DNA of 64,000 nucleotides from UBA6623 sp965217195 (GCA_965217195.1 CBDCHL010000004.1:744001-808000), one strand, 5' to 3'; positions 9,489 to 19,018 are shown, counted from the stretch's first letter. Notes: generated by a model not told the origin, from the sequence alone. A program made the numbers and translations.

Positions 9489-10487
9489 TCAGTTCCCCAG
9501 TCGGCGGGCAGTCGCCCCGGCTTCTTTCAGCAAAGCTTCGGCGCTGTCGTTGAGCGGGTAGTCGAGGTCGTACACAACCTCGGCGATGCCGGCGTTTATT
9601 ATCATCTTGGTACAGATCAGGCAGGGAGAGAAAGTGGAGTAGATCGTCGCGCTGCTAACACTGATTCCATGGTAGGCCGCTTGGACGATGGCGTTCTCCT
9701 CGGCGTGCGAGCAAAGGCATTCGCCCAACTTCGTCCCGCTGGGCGCTAGAGAGTTGCAGCGGGGACAACCCCCTTCGTTGCAATTGGTCACGCCGCGAGG
9801 TGTGCCGTTGTATCCCGTCGAGACGATCCGGCGATCCTTGACGATTACCGCCGCGACCTTGCGTTTCATGCAGTTGCTGCGCAGAGCGGCCATCTGAGCG
9901 ATGCCCATGAAATACTCGTCCCAGCCGGGGCGCTTTTCCGACATCAGTCGGCCTTTTACGAAGCTGTCGAGGGCAGCTCGTAACTCCTCGAGCGTGCCGG
10001 CGTTGATGAGGTTCTCGTCGGCCATTTCGCGGCAGGCGCGCAGTTGTTGATGCGTTGGGTCGGTGCTGTTGGTTTCGCGTTCTTCCTGGGCTGTGAATTC
10101 GTCGAGGGAAGCCGGGGTGCGAGGTCCACCGCGCTCCCGAACCCGCTCATACCGAACCTCCCGAGGCCCGTCGAGATGGAGAAGGCAAAAGTTCCCCGCC
10201 GACTGCAAGGCGCGGACTTCGTGAGGATTGCGGATCGAGTCGACGACATAGTTGCGGTCCGGACGCAAGCGCGTCTTGACCCGCTCGGCCAGCACGGTCG
10301 GGCCTTGGTCGGCGCGCAGGCGGTTGCCGGCCTCGATGAGGTTTTCGCGGGTGGCTTCGCGGCCCTCGCTTTCGAGTTCAGCGCGGATTTCATCGGACAA
10401 AGAATGGTAGGCAAAACCATTGCTCCGTAGGTGCTCGGCGGCTATGGTCTTACCCGCGCCATTGGTTCCGGTTAGTCCGATAATCAT
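9489..10487 (-). CDS. P-loop nucleotide kinase-like domain fused to dCMP deaminase
   Basis: 332 residues, two domains. Residues 1-175 form a nucleoside/dephospho-CoA-kinase-like P-loop domain (Walker A GTNGAGKT at 7-14, then VVDSIRNPHEV). Residues 190-332 form a zinc-dependent deoxycytidylate deaminase with HAEE (His261, Glu263) and PCLIC (Cys289, Cys292), plus extra cysteines 236, 241, 244 and 257 that could bind a second zinc as in dCMP deaminases. The expected reaction is dCMP to dUMP for dTTP supply. The N-terminal domain may phosphorylate a nucleotide or be regulatory; fungal Dcd1 has a similar layout. Confidence 0.87.
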   Translation of the reverse strand: MIIGLTGTNGAGKTIAAEHLRSNGFAYHSLSDEIRAELESEGREATRENLIEAGNRLRADQGPTVLAERVKTRLRPDRNYVVDSIRNPHEVRALQSAGNFCLLHLDGPREVRYERVRERGGPRTPASLDEFTAQEERETNSTDPTHQQLRACREMADENLINAGTLEELRAALDSFVKGRLMSEKRPGWDEYFMGIAQMAALRSNCMKRKVAAVIVKDRRIVSTGYNGTPRGVTNCNEGGCPRCNSLAPSGTKLGECLCSHAEENAIVQAAYHGISVSSATIYSTFSPCLICTKMIINAGIAEVVYDLDYPLNDSAEALLKEAGATARRLGN

Positions 10488-10539
10488 GCGTTTGGCCGCT
10501 CGGGACTCCTCATGGTAGTTGAAAGTGGCCCCTCAGGGG

Positions 10540-10640
10540 CCGTGAAAAAATGGGGACTGTACCGAGCGCCGGCCGAGCAAGTTCCATTGAATCAATCAGC
10601 CTCGACGGCGCGAAGCGGACTGTCCCCGATTTTTTCACGG
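10540..10640. repeat. 101-bp inverted-repeat element (GTGAAAAAAT…ATTTTTTCAC)
   Basis: Left arm ccgtgaaaaaatggggact and right arm actgtccccgattttttcac are inverted copies with a 1-nt offset, enclosing about 60 bp. Related sequences lie at 13109-13153 and 41551-41606, and a shorter one near 5311-5341. It encodes nothing visible; best read as a miniature REP/MITE-like palindromic element. Confidence 0.65.
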
Positions 10641-10673
10641 CTCCTCCTCCGAACCGCCCCACGAACAGTCGAG

Positions 10674-12977
10674 CTATTTGCTGCCGCCTACCACTTTGTA
10701 AATGCGTAATGCACCGTCACGCGCCGCTTCGCGGAGGCCCCACGCCGATGGATCTTCTTCAATAACGCGTGAGATCGGGCCGAAGCCCCCCTCGGTGTGG
10801 CTTACGAAAAACGAGATTCCGCGCCGCCGCAACTCCTCGCCGAACCAGGCCCGCGCGGCGGCGAGAGAAACGGGCAGCCGCTCCCATGTGGTGTCGGCTT
10901 CCCAGCGACGCCATTCGTCGGCAGCGTCCTTGGCGTAGAACTCCAGCTCCAAATGATGCTGGTCCCAGGGGAGGATGAGGTCAAGGCCGTCGATCTCAAT
11001 TGCGTGGGGAAAGTCCACTTCGATGCTCATGCCGTCGTAAAGCGGCTCCCAAGAAAACCACCCCGTGAACGGGTTTCCGTCGACGATTCGAGCAGCGGTC
11101 CAAGGGAAGGGTCGCGCGTGGATCGCCCAATCGGGGTGGGCCGCAATCGGCCCGGACTCCGACCGCGGAACCAACTCGAGGACCCGCCATTGAGCGGAAT
11201 CATGCTCGGCGCGCTGAACAACCCGAAGTCCTGAAAAAGCCCGACGTGGCCCGCGAACACGCAACATCCGCGTCGGCTGAAATTGGGGGTCCACCCCGGC
11301 TCGCAAGACGTCCACAAGCATCTCGTTTTCCGCGCCTTGGTAGTAAACCAGCAATTCAGAGTCAAAATACGCTTCCGGCAAGACTTCCAAGCTGAATATT
11401 CGATCGCTCGGGTCCGTCTCGCGCCGTAGCCAGACCGCGGCCCCATGACCATCGACACGGCGCGCAAGGTATTGTTCTTCAGGCTCCAGGCGTAGCGCGG
11501 CTTTCCAGGGGACTTCCGGGTCGAGCCGAAATGCAGGGTACTCGTGCCAGGCGTGAAGAATCGACGGCCACGAGCTGACTGCGTGGGCCGAAGCTAACAG
11601 GAGCGCCGGCGCCGCGAGCCAACGTCGCCGGGTTGCCGTGAGGGCCAACCCCAACCCTAGGGACCAAAACATCACGGCGGGAATCAAAAATCGCGCGCCG
11701 GCATTCTCGAGCCAGGGCAAAGCGAAAAGCAGCGAACAGGCGAACAGAGGCTTCGCCAAGGGACGTCGCCACGCGAGCAAGGTCAGAGGCGTCAGCAGAA
11801 ACAAGGGCCCCAACAACCCCTGAAGCCTGGTGCCCCTCAAAGTCAACTCAAGCGCGTATTCGAGCCACGAGGTCTCGTCGTCGCCGTGAACGTAGTCTTC
11901 CAAATACGACTCGTAGGTCTGCTCGAAAGATACGGTGACGTACGGATTGGGAAAGACCTTGTTGAAAAACGGCGAGGTCGGGTTGTCGACGAGTACGGAG
12001 TTCTTCACCATCCAGGGGGCGACGAACAAGGCCGCTACCGCCCCGACGACGAGCACACGCCGGAGAGCCACGCGTGGCTGTTGGAGCCGGCGCCAAGTTC
12101 CCCATCCGACCACCGCCAAGGTAAGCGGCACGGCGAGATAACCGGTGTATTTGATCGAGAAGCAGAAGCCCGCCAGGATTCCGATCAGTGGAAGCAGCCC
12201 GCCTTGGCGACGCTTCCACCACAACACCAACGCGTAAAAAGTCATGAACTGGAAAAGCGCCAACGCGCAGCCGTTGTAAGTGCTCGCGGCCACAGACCCG
12301 ACGACCGGCGTGCATGCGTAGAGGACGGCGCCGATCACACCAGCCGGCCAACAACGGAACCGCCTCGCGAGCAGCAGAATCGCGCCGACGCCGCCGACAA
12401 GAAAGCTGAAATGCACCAGTTTCGCCGCTGAGTGCCGCCCAACGGCGTACGCGAAAAGGTAGAGCATCTCGGCGCCCTGCGACAGGTAGGCGTAGATGTT
12501 GTTCGTAATCGTGGGGAAGCCGTGAGCACCGTAATAACGTCGCACCAGTCCGAGGTGGTAGGTCACGCCGTCGGCGCGAATCTCCGGCGCCATCGCGTGG
12601 ATCAAATAAAGCGCACCGTAGAGCAGCCCGGCGATCACTAACAAGCCGGTCCAGATGATTGAGGCGTCTTGGCGGAAGTCGGCGCGGCAGCGTGGCGCTC
12701 GCCGCGCCCAAATCGCGGCCACCGCAAGGGCGAGGACGGCAATCGCCCAAACCGAAGCGTCATAGAAAAGGCCAAGCGTACAGAGGACGAAGACCAATCC
12801 GCTCAGGCAAGCCGAGCCCGCGGCGAAGGAAAACACGGCGTGCTCCGCGGCAGTCAGTTCCGCTTCCACGCGCGGGAAGCGGGCCAACAAAGCACGCCCC
12901 AACAAGTAGGACGTAACGGTCGTCAAGCCCGCCCCGAGCAGAATCCCGCCGACTTCTCTAAGCGCTTCGGTTGACAT
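10674..12977 (-). CDS. Large membrane glycosyltransferase, PMT/ArnT-like (GT39/GT83 type)
   Basis: 767-residue integral membrane protein. Around 10-12 helices lie in residues 8-480, with an early lumenal-type loop after the first helices (LIHAMAPEIRADGVTYHLGLVRRYY) resembling the acidic loop of polyprenyl-phosphate-sugar-dependent transferases. The soluble C-terminal third (about 500-767) is beta-rich and probably periplasmic. It would move a sugar from a lipid carrier to a surface acceptor. Assignment rests on topology and the loop, not on a full match, so the substrate is open. The next gene (kinase-dCMP deaminase) lies 186 bp further on. Confidence 0.65.
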   Translation of the reverse strand: MSTEALREVGGILLGAGLTTVTSYLLGRALLARFPRVEAELTAAEHAVFSFAAGSACLSGLVFVLCTLGLFYDASVWAIAVLALAVAAIWARRAPRCRADFRQDASIIWTGLLVIAGLLYGALYLIHAMAPEIRADGVTYHLGLVRRYYGAHGFPTITNNIYAYLSQGAEMLYLFAYAVGRHSAAKLVHFSFLVGGVGAILLLARRFRCWPAGVIGAVLYACTPVVGSVAASTYNGCALALFQFMTFYALVLWWKRRQGGLLPLIGILAGFCFSIKYTGYLAVPLTLAVVGWGTWRRLQQPRVALRRVLVVGAVAALFVAPWMVKNSVLVDNPTSPFFNKVFPNPYVTVSFEQTYESYLEDYVHGDDETSWLEYALELTLRGTRLQGLLGPLFLLTPLTLLAWRRPLAKPLFACSLLFALPWLENAGARFLIPAVMFWSLGLGLALTATRRRWLAAPALLLASAHAVSSWPSILHAWHEYPAFRLDPEVPWKAALRLEPEEQYLARRVDGHGAAVWLRRETDPSDRIFSLEVLPEAYFDSELLVYYQGAENEMLVDVLRAGVDPQFQPTRMLRVRGPRRAFSGLRVVQRAEHDSAQWRVLELVPRSESGPIAAHPDWAIHARPFPWTAARIVDGNPFTGWFSWEPLYDGMSIEVDFPHAIEIDGLDLILPWDQHHLELEFYAKDAADEWRRWEADTTWERLPVSLAAARAWFGEELRRRGISFFVSHTEGGFGPISRVIEEDPSAWGLREAARDGALRIYKVVGGSK

Positions 12978-13390
12978 CGGTCAGTGGGGAGCCGGCGGAC
13001 CGGCCGGCGGTATCGGAAATGGTGACAAGATGGGGGCCGTATCCCCGCGCCGCCCGAATGAGTTCCGCCCAACCCGTCCGGAAGGTCTTACCGCCCGGCC
13101 TAAGAGACGGTGAAACAAAAGGGTCTGTATCGGGCGCCGACCGCACAAGCTCGGCGCTATGAGGCTGGGATCTCCTAACGCCCTGAACCCTGCCCCCGGA
13201 AGGGGGCAAGGATAGTAGCCCCGGGCGCAAGCCCGATTTCCCGTTCAACAAATCACACCCAGCCCCGGACGGGGCGTAGGAACAATCGTTCGACGCCGCC
13301 TCGCCCCGTCGAAATGTCTTGCCTTTCCCAACCGTCCACGGTTGACCCATTTTGATAACCGTGTTTCGATTTCACGGCGAGGAAGCTCGC
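12978..13390. other. Gene-free gap with palindromic repeats
   Basis: Four hundred bases without a credible gene. Hairpin-prone stretches are present: ccctgcccccggaagggggc near 13193-13212, gccccgggcgcaagcccg near 13218, and a tract like cagccccggacggggcgtag near 13260. It also holds the repeat fragment at 13109-13153. It separates the glycosyltransferase from the symporter. Confidence 0.6.
13109..13153 (+). repeat. Fragment of the GTGAAAAAAT palindromic element
   Basis: Reads gtgaaacaaaagggtctgta then tcgggcgccgaccgcacaag, matching the left half of the element at 10540 with several substitutions. No right arm is visible, so this looks like a decayed or half copy. Confidence 0.5.
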
Positions 13391-15013
13391 TCACTGCGCG
13401 AGAAAAACATAGAAACCTAATGTCATGACGCAAATCACGGCGGCGACTTCATTCCGGAGCCGCCACGGCGTCATGTCTACTGCTCCGGTAGCCACGGCCT
13501 CATAGACGCGCTCCGCCGGCTTGAATCGGCTAATAGCGGTCATCATTACCACGGTCAATACAAACACCAACCCGAGCAAATGAAGGAAATGGACGTCCTC
13601 GACCAACCCAAACGCCCCCTTCAACCCGGCTTGCACTGTATCCCCGAACGAGAACACCAACAAATAGAAAATCACCGGGCCGACCAGCAACCCCGTCTTG
13701 GCGGCAAGCGGCGACACACGACGCGTCAGGAAACCCAGCAGGATCACCGCCAGCAATGGGCCGAGGAAAATCGAGTTGACCCGCTGCAGGTAGTTATAGA
13801 GACTCCCGGACGTATCGATTAACGGGGCAATCGCCATCGTCGCGATCGCCAGAACAATGCTGCACACTCGACCCGAGCGAACAACCTCGGGACCTGTCGC
13901 CTCACGGTTGAAGAGAGTCTGGTAGATCCCTTGACTGAACAGTGTCGCCGAACTGTTCAGCACGCTGTTAAACGTACTTAGAATCGCGCCCACCATCACC
14001 GCCGCGAAAAGCCCGATCAATGCCGGCGGCAAGACCGCTTTCACCAGCATCGGATACGCCAGCAGGTAGCCGTCGGCTCCCAGCGTGTCGCTGAACATGT
14101 GATACGCGATCACGCCGGGCAGCACGATGATGAACGGCCCAAGCAGCTTGAAAAACGCACCCAGCAGGACGCCCTTCTGCCCTTCGGCCAGGCTCCTGGC
14201 GCCCAAGGCCCGCTGGACTTTCTCTTGATTCACACACCAGGCAAAGATTTGCGTGCAAACAAGGCCGGTGAATAACGTGCCGAGCGGGAGGAACGATCCC
14301 GGCTCGTCGCCGGTGATGTCGAACTTCGGCCGTTGCTCGGCATAGACTTCGCTCAATCCCGCCCATGCATTCCCGTCGCCGATTGCGACAAGCGCCAAGA
14401 ACGGGACCAGCAACCCCGCGAGCAGGAACCCCACTCCGTTGACGGCATCCGAGATCGCAACCGCCTTGAGCCCCCCGAAAATCGCATAGAGCGAACCCAG
14501 CGTTCCCACACCCCAGGTCACAAGCAGCGTCGCTTGCATCTTCGTCAACCCGAGATTGGTCGAAACATCAAAAAGGCTCTCGAGTCCCAACGCACCGAAC
14601 AGCAACACGACCGGCAGACGAGCGAATACGTAGGAGAGCAGAAACAAGACCGTCGCGATCACCCGCGTCGCCTGATCGTAGCGCTCGGCTAAGAATTGCG
14701 GAATCGTCGCAAAGCCGCTATGGAGATAACGCGGCAGAAAGTAGAGCGCCGTAAGCACCAGCGCGGGCGCGGCCGTCGTCTCCCAGGCCGTCACGGCGAT
14801 AGTGTGGTTGAAAGCGTCGCCGTTGAGCCCGATCAAGTGCTCGGTCGACAGGTTCGTCATAATCAACGACCCCGCGATGACCCAACCGGACAAGCTCCGC
14901 CCGCCGAGAAAGTAGGCGTCGGCAGTGATCATGCGGTCGTGGCGCGTCTTCCAATAGGCGATCCCCGCGACCGTGAGCGTGAAGGCGAAAAAGGAAGTTA
15001 CCGTCCAGCCCAT
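13391..15013 (-). CDS. Sodium:solute symporter (SSS family)
   Basis: 540-residue transporter of the SSS (SLC5-like) family, importing an organic solute with Na+. I start it at ATG 15013 (MGWTVTSFFAFTLTVAGIAYW); the open frame extends 83 codons further upstream but that part reads as intergenic sequence overlapping the divergent promoter. About 13-14 helices follow, with the family segments DAYFLGGRSLSGWVIAGSL near the start and a long conserved core. It is divergent from the molybdenum hydroxylase genes and shares their upstream region, so it may import the substrate of that enzyme or a product. Confidence 0.88.
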   Translation of the reverse strand: MGWTVTSFFAFTLTVAGIAYWKTRHDRMITADAYFLGGRSLSGWVIAGSLIMTNLSTEHLIGLNGDAFNHTIAVTAWETTAAPALVLTALYFLPRYLHSGFATIPQFLAERYDQATRVIATVLFLLSYVFARLPVVLLFGALGLESLFDVSTNLGLTKMQATLLVTWGVGTLGSLYAIFGGLKAVAISDAVNGVGFLLAGLLVPFLALVAIGDGNAWAGLSEVYAEQRPKFDITGDEPGSFLPLGTLFTGLVCTQIFAWCVNQEKVQRALGARSLAEGQKGVLLGAFFKLLGPFIIVLPGVIAYHMFSDTLGADGYLLAYPMLVKAVLPPALIGLFAAVMVGAILSTFNSVLNSSATLFSQGIYQTLFNREATGPEVVRSGRVCSIVLAIATMAIAPLIDTSGSLYNYLQRVNSIFLGPLLAVILLGFLTRRVSPLAAKTGLLVGPVIFYLLVFSFGDTVQAGLKGAFGLVEDVHFLHLLGLVFVLTVVMMTAISRFKPAERVYEAVATGAVDMTPWRLRNEVAAVICVMTLGFYVFLAQ

Positions 15014-15143
15014 GGGTTCCGAAAGTGTGACAGACAAGCGAGCATGCGCACAAGCGGCCGTAAATCCGTCGATGACCCGGCCCCGAGACGCCTGACAAAT
15101 GCGGGACGAGATCCAGGGATATTTTTTTGGGTCCCCCACCGCC

Positions 15144-15173
15144 TTTACCCAACCTCCCCAACTTGGGTATAGT
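15144..15173 (+). promoter_or_regulatory. Possible sigma70 promoter of the molybdenum hydroxylase operon
   Basis: TTTACC (15144-15149) and TATAGT (15168-15173) are separated by 18 bp and end about 70 bp before the GTG start of the 2Fe-2S subunit. The flanks CCCAACctccCCAACTTGGG are partly repetitive. Found by eye; moderate support. Confidence 0.4.
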
Positions 15174-15242
15174 GTTACGGTTCGGGGCGTGTCCCCCAAC
15201 TCACGCTCGGACAGCTTTTTAAGAGGGAAAGGAAGGTGTCTG

Positions 15243-15893
15243 GTGAGTTCAAATAAGACCACGGAAGGTCAGGACAAGACTCAGCAGCGCACAAACGGCT
15301 TCTCCCGCCGTACATTTCTGCAAGGCGTCGGCGTCGGAACGGGCGCGGTCGGCGCGGGGGCTCTCACTCCCGAGGCCAAGGCGGACCAACACGGTGTGGT
15401 TGGTCCCGGGGCAGTGGCGATCAACTTGCGGATCAACGGGAAAGCTCACAAGGTCAGTCTCGAACCACGAGTGACCTTATTAGATGCGCTGCGAAACCAT
15501 CTCGACTATACCGGTGCCAAGAAAGTTTGCGACCGTGCGACCTGCGGCGCATGCACCGTGATGGTCGATGGAAATCCCATCTACGCCTGCACCATGCTGG
15601 CGATCGAGGCCCAGGGCCGCGATATCGAAACGGTCGAGGCTCTCGCCACCGGCGACGAGCTGCACGCCGTCCAGAAACACTTCGTCGCCAACGACGCCCA
15701 ACAGTGCGGCTTCTGCACGCCGGGCTTCGTCGTTGCTTGCAAGGCGTTTCTCGACAAGAACCCCAACCCCACCCGGGCCGAAGTCGAAAAAGGACTCAGC
15801 GGCAATATCTGCCGCTGCGGCACCTACGTGGGTGTGCGGCAAGCCGTACTCGATGCCGCCGGCGAATTGAGAGGAGGCTCCAGTGGCGACTAA
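15243..15893 (+). CDS. Tat-exported molybdenum hydroxylase, 2Fe-2S subunit
   Basis: Small electron-transfer subunit (216 residues) of a xanthine-dehydrogenase-family enzyme, most like periplasmic aldehyde oxidoreductase PaoA. Start chosen at GTG 15243, 6 bp after GGAAGG; the open frame begins earlier at 15099 without a ribosome site. A twin-arginine signal is visible (SRRTFLQGVGVGTGAVGAGA). Ferredoxin-type cluster Cys residues occur in CDRATCGACTVMVDG and later IYAC, and the second cluster in QQCGFCTPGF and NICRCGTYVG. First gene of the operon; its end overlaps the Mo subunit start by 11 bp. Confidence 0.93.
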   Translation: MSSNKTTEGQDKTQQRTNGFSRRTFLQGVGVGTGAVGAGALTPEAKADQHGVVGPGAVAINLRINGKAHKVSLEPRVTLLDALRNHLDYTGAKKVCDRATCGACTVMVDGNPIYACTMLAIEAQGRDIETVEALATGDELHAVQKHFVANDAQQCGFCTPGFVVACKAFLDKNPNPTRAEVEKGLSGNICRCGTYVGVRQAVLDAAGELRGGSSGD

Positions 15894-18033
15894 TTATGAT
15901 TGGCCGGCCGCGGAAGACCGCGCGCTCATCGGCAAAAACATCTCCCGTATCGACGGGCCCGACAAAGTCACCGGGCGAGCCACCTATGCCTACGACCGCA
16001 ACCTTCCCGGGATGCTGGTCGCGCGCCTGTTGACCAGCCCTCACGCTCATGCCCGCATCACGAAGATCGACACCGGCCCCGCCGAAGCAATCAAGGGCGT
16101 TCGCGGAGTCCAGGTCATCAACGGCGAGGGCACCGAGCTGCAATGGAACGGCCAGGAAATCCTGGCCATCGCCGCCGACACCGAGGAACTGGCCCGCGAC
16201 GCCGTAGTCGCGGTGAAGATCGACTACGAAGTTCTTCCTCACCTGGTGAAAGAAGAAGACGTCGATCAGGCCGGCAGCCGCGTCAAACCGGCCGCCGACA
16301 AAGCCGAAGGCGACCCCGACGGCGCGTTTGCTTCGGCCGACGTGACCCACGAGGGCTACTACGGGCTGGCAACCATCACGCACTGCTGCTTGGAACCCCA
16401 CGGACAGGTCGTTGATTGGACCGGCGATGAAATCATCGTCTACGCTTCGACCCAAGCCGTCGGCCGTATCGGCGCGGATCTCGCCAAGAACCTCGCTCGC
16501 GACGAAAGCGTCGGCGAAGTCAAACCGTCGCAAGTTCGCGTCGTCACTCCAGTGATGGGCGGCGGGTTCGGCAGCAAATTCGCGATCGATAGCTGGGGTG
16601 TGGCTTGCGCTCAGTTGTCGAAAAAGACCGGGCATCCGGTCAAGTTGATGCTCGACCGCGACGAAGAGCTGCAAATTGGCGGCGGACGTCCTTCCGATTA
16701 CGGAAAGATCAAAGTCGGCGCCAAGAAGGACGGCACTCTGGTCGCCTATCAGTCGGAAACCTGGTCGACCGGCGGCGTCACCAGCCGCGGCGCACCGCCG
16801 CTGCCTTACGTGATGGCTCCGGAGAATCAGAAAATCCGACACTTGAGCGTTTCCACCAACACGGGCCCGGCCCGAGCCTGGCGCGCGCCGAATCACCCAC
16901 AGGCGGCGGTCCTGACCTGGCCGGCCTACACCGATTTGGCGGCCAAGCTCGACATGGATCCGCTGGATCTGGTGCTCAAGAACATCGGCCTCACGGCACG
17001 TCCCGACGTTTATCGCAAGGAGCTTGAAATCGGCGCCGACATGATCGGCTGGCGCAACAAGTTCCACGCGCCGGGCGACAAGCGGCCCGGTGCGGTGAAA
17101 CGCGGTGTTGGGCTTTCGATGCACACCTGGGGCGGCCGTCCGCACGACAGCAACTGCCAGGTGTCGATTCATCCCGACGGGTCCGCCGTCGCGGCGCTGG
17201 GCACACAGGACTTGGGCTCCGGCACGCGCACGGTGGTCGCCATCGTGTTGGCCGAGACCATGGGCCTGCCGATCGAGGCGGTCGAGGTCCAGATGGGCGA
17301 CTCGATCTATCCTCCTTCGGGAGCGTCGGGCGGAAGCACGACGGTGGGGGGCGTTTCGTCCTCGACTCGCCGCGCCGCCGTCAACGCCCTCGAAGAGCTG
17401 AAGAAGGAAATCGCTCCTGTACTGGGCGCCGACGCGGACGCGATCGTCGCCAAGGACGGCTATCTCGAAGTCCCCGGAACCGACAAACGGATCGGCTGGA
17501 ACCAGGCTTGCAAGAAGCTTGGAGCCCGGACTCTGACCGGCATGGGCAAGCAGCCCGACCGCGACGGCGGCAAGCTCGCCGATAGCGGCGTGGCCGGTGT
17601 CCAAATGGCCGACGTTTCGGTGGATGTCGAAACCGGCGTCGTCACCATGAACAAGATGGTGGCGGTGCAGGACTGCGGCCTGATCATTGATCTGAAAACC
17701 GCCGAAAGCCAGGTATTGGGATCGATGATCATGGGCATCTGCTGGGCCCTTTGGGAAGAGCGGATCTATGACCAAGCGACCGGTCGCTTTTTGAACGCCG
17801 ACATGGAGTTCAATAAATTGGCCGGCATCGGTGATATCGGTGAACTCGAAGTCCACATGATGACCGGCGATTACGACGACCGCGGCGTCATCGGGCTCGG
17901 CGAGCCGCCGGCGATTTCGCCCGGCTCGGCCATCGCCAACGCGGTCCACAACGCCACCGGCGTTCGTGTTCCGACTCTGCCGATGACGCCCGAGCGCGTT
18001 ATCGCGGCTCTTGAGAAGGGAGGACAAGCGTAA
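15883..18033 (+). CDS. Molybdenum hydroxylase, molybdopterin-binding catalytic subunit
   Basis: 716-residue large subunit of a xanthine-dehydrogenase/aldehyde-oxidase family enzyme. GTG start at 15883, after GAGGAGG and overlapping the previous gene. Family motifs: GGGFGSKF and RAWRAPNHPQAA for cofactor and substrate contacts, GASGGSTTVGGVSSS, and GLGEPP with Glu674 at the catalytic-base position. It has no signal peptide of its own and would be exported with the Tat-tagged 2Fe-2S subunit. Substrate unknown; an aldehyde or N-heterocycle is expected. Confidence 0.93.
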   Translation: MATNYDWPAAEDRALIGKNISRIDGPDKVTGRATYAYDRNLPGMLVARLLTSPHAHARITKIDTGPAEAIKGVRGVQVINGEGTELQWNGQEILAIAADTEELARDAVVAVKIDYEVLPHLVKEEDVDQAGSRVKPAADKAEGDPDGAFASADVTHEGYYGLATITHCCLEPHGQVVDWTGDEIIVYASTQAVGRIGADLAKNLARDESVGEVKPSQVRVVTPVMGGGFGSKFAIDSWGVACAQLSKKTGHPVKLMLDRDEELQIGGGRPSDYGKIKVGAKKDGTLVAYQSETWSTGGVTSRGAPPLPYVMAPENQKIRHLSVSTNTGPARAWRAPNHPQAAVLTWPAYTDLAAKLDMDPLDLVLKNIGLTARPDVYRKELEIGADMIGWRNKFHAPGDKRPGAVKRGVGLSMHTWGGRPHDSNCQVSIHPDGSAVAALGTQDLGSGTRTVVAIVLAETMGLPIEAVEVQMGDSIYPPSGASGGSTTVGGVSSSTRRAAVNALEELKKEIAPVLGADADAIVAKDGYLEVPGTDKRIGWNQACKKLGARTLTGMGKQPDRDGGKLADSGVAGVQMADVSVDVETGVVTMNKMVAVQDCGLIIDLKTAESQVLGSMIMGICWALWEERIYDQATGRFLNADMEFNKLAGIGDIGELEVHMMTGDYDDRGVIGLGEPPAISPGSAIANAVHNATGVRVPTLPMTPERVIAALEKGGQA

Positions 18034-19004
18034 TGGAATCCTTTGAATACGCAGCTCCACATTCGGTCAGCGAAGCTGTCGGTCTGCTGTCGGCAACGGC
18101 GGGAGAGTCCGACGTTCTAGCGGGCGGCACCGATCTGCTCAGCTTGATGAAGGAGCGTATCCATACGCCGAATCGCCTGGTCAGCTTGAAGAATCTCGGT
18201 GACCTTTACGGCATCGGGGCCGACGGCGACGGGCTTCGCATCGGCGCCATGGCTACGATCGGCGAGTTGCTCGACAACCCGCAGATTCGCGACCAGTACC
18301 CCTCATTGATCCAAGCCGCCGACGGCATCGCCGGCGGACAGATGCAATCGATGGGCACGGTTGGCGGCGAACTGCTGCAGCGTCCCCGTTGCTGGTATTT
18401 CCGCAACGGCTTCGGGCTGCTGGGGCAGGACGGCGCGGGCAAGTCGCTGGTTCCTGATGGCGAGAACAAGTATCACGCCATTCTCGGGAATTCAGGACCG
18501 GCTTACTTCGTTAATGCCTCGAGTCTGGCGCCGGCGCTGATCGCGCTCGACGCCACGGCCAAGATCGCCTCGCCCGAGGGCGAACGGGATCTTGCCGTGG
18601 AGAAGCTCTATCGCACCCCGGCCGGGGCCGATGAGCGCGAGCTGTCGCTGAAGCCCAATGAGATTCTCACGGCGATCGTGATTCCCGGCGGGAACACGGC
18701 CAATGCTGTCTATGAGGTCCGCGAGCGAATGTTGCTCGACTGGCCGCTGGCGGCGGCGGCGGTGGCGATCAAGATGAGCGGCAGCACGGTCGAAAGCGCC
18801 CGCGTGGTGCTGGGACACGTGGCGCCGACGCCTTGGAAGTCTGCCGAAGCCGGGGATGCTCTGAAGGGCAAGGCGATCAACGACGAGACGGCCGCGGCCG
18901 CCGGTGAAGCGGCGGTAGCGGGAGCCACGCCCTTGAGCGGCAACAAGCACAAGGTGCGGTTGGCGAGTGTCGCGGTCAAGCGTGCCATTCTGGCGGCGGC
19001 CTGA
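18033..19004 (+). CDS. Molybdenum hydroxylase, FAD-binding subunit
   Basis: 323-residue FAD subunit (CoxM/PaoB type), starting at the last base of the Mo-subunit stop codon region. FAD-binding segments are VLAGGTDLLSLMKERI and GGQMQSMGTVGGELLQ. PaoB-like proteins carry a loop with four cysteines for a 4Fe-4S cluster beginning at QRPRCWYFR; here Cys120 is the only cysteine in the whole protein, so that cluster is probably absent. The C-terminal 95 bp recur in a divergent copy at 20074-20168. Confidence 0.9.
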   Translation: MESFEYAAPHSVSEAVGLLSATAGESDVLAGGTDLLSLMKERIHTPNRLVSLKNLGDLYGIGADGDGLRIGAMATIGELLDNPQIRDQYPSLIQAADGIAGGQMQSMGTVGGELLQRPRCWYFRNGFGLLGQDGAGKSLVPDGENKYHAILGNSGPAYFVNASSLAPALIALDATAKIASPEGERDLAVEKLYRTPAGADERELSLKPNEILTAIVIPGGNTANAVYEVRERMLLDWPLAAAAVAIKMSGSTVESARVVLGHVAPTPWKSAEAGDALKGKAINDETAAAAGEAAVAGATPLSGNKHKVRLASVAVKRAILAAA

Positions 19005-19018
19005 AGGAGCGTCTAGCC

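Noticed and set aside
15796..18060. 754-codon open frame on the minus strand
   Set aside because: It is antisense to the molybdenum hydroxylase large subunit and comes from its codon bias; it has no start signal and no family match.
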